Positions 61,101 to 64,000 of a DNA stretch of 64,000 bases are shown piece by piece (position 1 is the stretch's first letter; every line of letters starts with the position of its first letter). Both the position numbers and the translations under genes were made by a program. The notes beneath the pieces were generated by a model. The model was not told the DNA's origin, did no database searches, and was given only the letters and a program-made list of their open reading frames with translations. Origin of the DNA: Tachypleus tridentatus (lineage: Eukaryota > Arthropoda > Merostomata > Xiphosura > Limulidae); the NCBI RefSeq assembly GCF_004210375.1, contig NC_134829.1, positions 23,638,034 through 23,702,033 of the forward strand, in the 5' to 3' direction.

Positions 61101-63728
61101 CAAGCTCAAAGATCATGGCAAGAAGAGAATAATTTGCTTTACTTCTTGATTTATTGTTCTATATTAAAAAACTGTGCTTAATAATAGTGTTAATCTATAT
61201 ACATACATATAATGTACAATAATTGAAATGTGACTGTATATTACAAAATACTAGTCCACTAAAACACAGCCAAGACAGGAAAGACTAAAAGGTCAGTTTT
61301 ATATTACTGGACACAATGCATGCACATGCACTGCATCAATACAAGTTATGTAATGTTAGCTAGACATGACTGAAAGATCAGTATAATAAAAAATGATAAA
61401 CATATATATAAATATATAATGTTTTGAAAGTTAAGCTACTTAAACTAAACACTTGTATTTTTCTGTTATAATATGCAGTCATTCTAGTATGAAAAAGCGT
61501 GATTTATATTTCCTTAGTTTTTAACGATGTTTACGAGGTTAGTCAAATGACAAACCCCATATAGGTAGACTGTAGAAAAATATAGTGTGTTACTGAAAAC
61601 AAACATGTCAAATGTATTAAAGGTGTTAAAGATTATGTAAATAATATTTAAGATTTTTGGGATGAAGAATAGTTTTTAATCATAACGTGAAATGATTTTG
61701 CACTCAGACTAGTAACAAAACAGACTATTTTCACAAACAACTCTTTAGTGTAAATACATTAAATACATTAAAATTTCAGACTTTTGGCCAAAAAAATACT
61801 TGTAATCTTTACTAAAAGTCTAACAAATTGTGTGAAGATACACATGGTGTGTCAAAAGTTATAGTTGCAAACACTTAAAACGTGTAAATGAACTTGTGTA
61901 TGTTACACCCAGCCTGTAGCAAAAACATGAACTCCAACTTGTCTAATAACAGCTAGAATTACCAACACACTTCTACCTGGGTGACAGAACAAATAAAATT
62001 GGTCTATATACCTTTAGATTTTTAATGGTTTCCTTCATCTTTGTTTCAAGTGCATTTACTTGTGTTACTGACTGCTGCTTTTCTGCTTTTAACTGGTTGA
62101 CTAGTTCTGACATTTGCTTCAGTTGACCTTGCAGAGACTTAACCTTCATAATGCCAAGGTATCTACCAAAAAATATGCATTCAAGAAAGCTTCAAAAACT
62201 GAAAATCAGTTTCATATATTGACATAGTTTCCCAAACTCAAACTGTACAATTTGTAATATCTTTCATCAGAATGCAGGGGTGATCACTAAGAAATATTTT
62301 TCACTACAGAATTTAATGACTTTTAGGATGAATATTAAGGAAAACACTGCTTTTTAACTACTTCAAAGACATATTAGTTAAAAGATGAGTAAAATATGTT
62401 TTGTATGAAAGCATCTCCATCTGAGATAATTAATCATTTGATTTGTTTTTGAATTTTGCGCAAAGCTACATGAAGGCTACCTGCAATAGCCATCCCTAAT
62501 TTAGCAGTGTAAGACTTAAGGGAAGGCAGCTAGTTATATTCACCCACTGCCAACTCTTGAGCTACTCTTTTATCAATAAATAATGGGATTGACTGTCACT
62601 TTATAACGCCCCATCGGCTGAAAGGGTGAGCATGTTTGGTGCATTCGGGATTCAAACCCGTGACCCTCAGATCATGAGTCGTGCACCTTAACCACCTGGT
62701 CATGCCGAGCCGTAATCATTTGGTATCAAACAAGTATTTCTTTGAGAAAAACTAGAAATTGAAAACCTCAAGTAAATAACGTTAAAAACACAAGTTACAG
62801 AGATAAAAAAAAAGGTGTATTATGAAGTTAAAAGTTGTGGCTCAGATAAAGATTTTTTTTTTCTCCCAATAAAAACAAGTACATCCCAGTAGCTTTTCAC
62901 TTATCTTACCTAGGTCGATATTTCTTCATAGCTTGATATCTTCTAACATTTTTCTGAATAATGATCAGGTGTTCTCTTCTAAACAAGATTTTGTTCTTCA
63001 CTACAAAAATATTGCAAAAGTATTCTAAAGAAATTTGACTCACATGAGAAATGAGCACTTGAAAATGGCTTAATGATTACAATGCTGTATTGTTTTCAAC
63101 ATTTTGAAGATTCACTTACAGCAGAAAAAATCAAGAATAATTCCTAACTTTTTTTCAAAACAGTTTCATGAATTTCTGGAATCATTTCACAGTTCACCTA
63201 AATTTCTGATACCTATATTAGGCCATAATTTCCCAAACAGTCTCTGCAGATATTAACAACAAAGGTGGTTTCAAAATGTTGATATATCATAACATCTATA
63301 CTACCAAAACATTGTTGAATATAAAAATATAAAACCAATGATGTCATAGCACTAGAAGTAATGCTGTTATAAATACAGAAATACAAAATGTCTGACAACA
63401 CCCATTCATAATACTAACGCTGAGTTACACACAGAAAATGTACAACAATCAGAAAGCAACAAGTCTTTAGACATATACATGGAGTAAAAACATTCTTTAA
63501 TATTTATATTAAAAACGTACATTTGATGACAGACAGAGCACAGTATTGAGTCTTTTTCCATCGAGAAGCAAGAAGCCATCTTTTCACTTTCTTCACAAGC
63601 AATGCCAGATTCTCTGGGTCAGACTTCATGATCTGATCAAACTCGGCAAATTTCCCAGGTCTGAAGAAAACTTTTGTCATCCCAAACCTGAAGTCATTTT
63701 CATTTAATCCAAGAGCCATGAATAAAGC
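54984..63728 (-). CDS. MYO6: Unconventional myosin VI, C-terminal 11 coding exons (gene continues past right edge)
   Basis: Actin motor that walks toward the minus end of filaments and links cargo adaptors in endocytosis and autophagy. Minus-strand exons: 63728-63521, 63000-62910, 62162-62012, 60287-60070, 58887-58809, 57700-57651, 57466-57359, 56816-56713, 55855-55724, 55534-55346, 55138-54984. They join in frame into about 494 residues of a protein that is usually about 1,250. In order: end of converter and reverse-gear insert ([20 protein letters not shown]), one IQ motif ([10 protein letters not shown]), helical tail, Glu/Lys/Arg-rich single-helix segment, MIU-like ubiquitin motif ([10 protein letters not shown]), RRL adaptor motif ([11 protein letters not shown]), and cargo domain ([18 protein letters not shown]). 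The motor domain lies beyond 64000. Vertebrate-type tail inserts are not seen. Confidence 0.96.
55346..55534 (-). CDS. MYO6: MYO6 exon: cargo-binding domain, first part
   Basis: 63 residues including [40 protein letters not shown] and FPILLVAG. The human WWY site that binds Dab2 and Tom1 reads MWY here. Acceptor attctacag, donor gtttgt. Confidence 0.96.
55724..55855 (-). CDS. MYO6: MYO6 exon: RRL adaptor-binding helix
   Basis: Completes Asp, then [20 protein letters not shown] and [23 protein letters not shown]. The RRL site that in vertebrates binds NDP52 and optineurin is intact. Acceptor gtttttcag, donor gtatgt. Confidence 0.96.
56713..56816 (-). CDS. MYO6: MYO6 exon: linker and start of MyUb/RRL helix region
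   Basis: [20 protein letters not shown] then [14 protein letters not shown] and one base. [21 protein letters not shown] is nearly invariant in myosin VI. Acceptor gtgtgacag, donor gtatgt. Confidence 0.96.
56898..57147. mobile_element. TTAA-flanked MITE, piggyBac-like, 250 bp
   Basis: TTAA plus inverted ends: left ttaacctgttcagtgccg, right read inverted ttaacctgttgactgcc. TTAA target duplication and this terminal pattern fit a non-autonomous piggyBac-type element. It lies in a MYO6 intron. Confidence 0.75.
57359..57466 (-). CDS. MYO6: MYO6 exon: MIU-like ubiquitin-binding motif
   Basis: [20 protein letters not shown] followed by [15 protein letters not shown] and two bases of Arg. ELALRLAQ matches the inverted ubiquitin-interacting motif of myosin VI (ELALRIAQ in human). 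Acceptor tttgaaag is unusual (AAG). The Pro-rich end replaces a longer linker found in the human protein. Confidence 0.92.
57651..57700 (-). CDS. MYO6: MYO6 exon: charged single helix, end (50 bases)
   Basis: [16 protein letters not shown] plus two bases of Arg. Acceptor ttgtatag, donor gtacag. Confidence 0.92.
58809..58887 (-). CDS. MYO6: MYO6 exon: charged single helix, middle
   Basis: Completes Lys, then [26 protein letters not shown]. Acceptor tccacag, donor gtatgg. Confidence 0.93.
59118..60036 (-). mobile_element. Mariner transposon, internally deleted, in a MYO6 intron
   Basis: Terminal inverted repeats (left taggttgcccagaaataaat g; right, inverted, tgggttgtccaaaaatagat g) with TA at both ends. 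Minus-strand remnants: N-terminal helix-turn-helix region ([31 protein letters not shown]), then [20 protein letters not shown] and [20 protein letters not shown], all typical of mariner. The frame jumps directly to C-terminal remnants near 59.44-59.1 kb, so the middle with the first two catalytic Asp residues is gone. About 915 bp instead of about 1.3 kb. Confidence 0.88.
60070..60287 (-). CDS. MYO6: MYO6 exon: tail and start of charged single helix
   Basis: 72 residues beginning [16 protein letters not shown], then [20 protein letters not shown], plus two bases. The family hallmark [11 protein letters not shown] is conserved. The first residues come from the intron boundary at catag; the alternative acceptor 7 bases in would break the frame. 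Confidence 0.95.
62012..62162 (-). CDS. MYO6: MYO6 exon: proximal tail helical bundle
   Basis: Completes Arg, then 50 residues from [20 protein letters not shown] to MKETIKNLK with heptad-like hydrophobics. This is the region of the three-helix lever-arm extension. Donor gtatat, phase 0. Confidence 0.93.
62441..62712 (-). mobile_element. SINE family A, full length, perfect 10-bp TSD
   Basis: From atttgtttttgaattttgcg to ctggtcatgccgagcc. Duplication taatcatttg at 62431-62440 and 62713-62722. It is the only family A copy inside the MYO6 part of the window. Confidence 0.95.
62910..63000 (-). CDS. MYO6: MYO6 exon: IQ motif
   Basis: Completes a Leu codon, then [29 protein letters not shown] and two bases of Arg. 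The core [10 protein letters not shown] fits IQxxxRxxxx, the calmodulin-binding IQ site. Acceptor tttttgtag, donor gtaaga. Confidence 0.95.
63521..63728 (-). CDS. MYO6: MYO6 exon: converter end and insert 2
   Basis: Encodes 69 residues from [20 protein letters not shown] to CALSVIK plus one base. It includes the segment that in myosin VI reverses the lever arm and binds a calmodulin ([20 protein letters not shown]). Acceptor ttaccag, donor gtacgt. The upstream exon lies outside the window. Confidence 0.97.
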
Positions 63729-64000
63729 CTGGTAATAAATTCATACTAACTTTTAATATTATAAAATTAACAACAAAAATATTTTAACTGTGATTGTTAA
63801 AACAATTTGTAGCCTAACTAATATGCTATTTAGTTATTTGGTCTCTTTACATGCAAGAATAAACATATATAGTAAGTGGATTTTTTTCAACTATTTATAA
63901 AGACTGAAATTGGTTCCTACATGTCATTACTCAGTTGATTTTAAGAAAGCAGTTACAATTAATTTACTATAAAGAGGCAGTTCGTTCAAGTTCAACTAAT

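Noticed and set aside
1-64000. CRISPR array, operon or bacterial gene cluster
   Set aside because: The window is eukaryotic, with split genes and SINEs; the tandem repeats have no spacer structure.

Overview
This is a 64 kb piece of an AT-rich animal nuclear genome. Two intron-rich genes lie tail to tail in a dense background of tRNA-derived SINEs. The gene content is that of a metazoan. The main SINE family and the intron-heavy layout resemble what I remember of horseshoe-crab (chelicerate) genomes, but I could not test that assignment.

The left and middle part (7.5-46.5 kb, + strand) holds a complete homogentisate 1,2-dioxygenase gene (HGD). It has 16 coding exons, all with GT-AG introns. 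They join in frame into about 478 residues and keep all three iron ligands and the catalytic histidine. A CCAAT-containing stretch lies upstream of the ATG and an AATAAA lies 209 bases after the stop. The right part (55.0-63.7 kb, - strand) holds the last 11 coding exons of unconventional myosin VI (MYO6), about 494 residues. They run from the end of the converter and the reverse-gear insert through the IQ motif, charged helical tail, ubiquitin-binding and RRL region to the cargo-binding domain. The motor exons lie beyond the right edge. The genes converge across about 8.5 kb that contains only repeats and AT-rich DNA.

The introns are full of mobile-element debris. There are at least three SINE families (A, B, C) plus degraded relatives (D), many with clear target-site duplications. 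There are also Ty3/gypsy gag and pol fossils, a non-LTR retrotransposon reverse-transcriptase fossil, a BED-finger hAT transposon inserted into a minisatellite, an internally deleted mariner, a TTAA-flanked MITE, several minisatellites, and an unnamed repeat family seen four times. None of the transposon coding regions is intact.

The most unusual item is a family of short foldback elements (at 23.1, 25.4, 36.35 and 42.36 kb, with a half copy at 39.56 kb). Four copies share a 20-base head, and each consists of two long inverted arms around a small loop. Three copies are flanked by 13-14 bp target-site duplications, which points to retrotransposition. The loop carries a sequence resembling a hammerhead-ribozyme core (CTGAAGA - helix II - GAAAC). 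Hammerhead motifs are known from Penelope-like retroelements, so these may be compact derivatives of such an element; activity is unproven.
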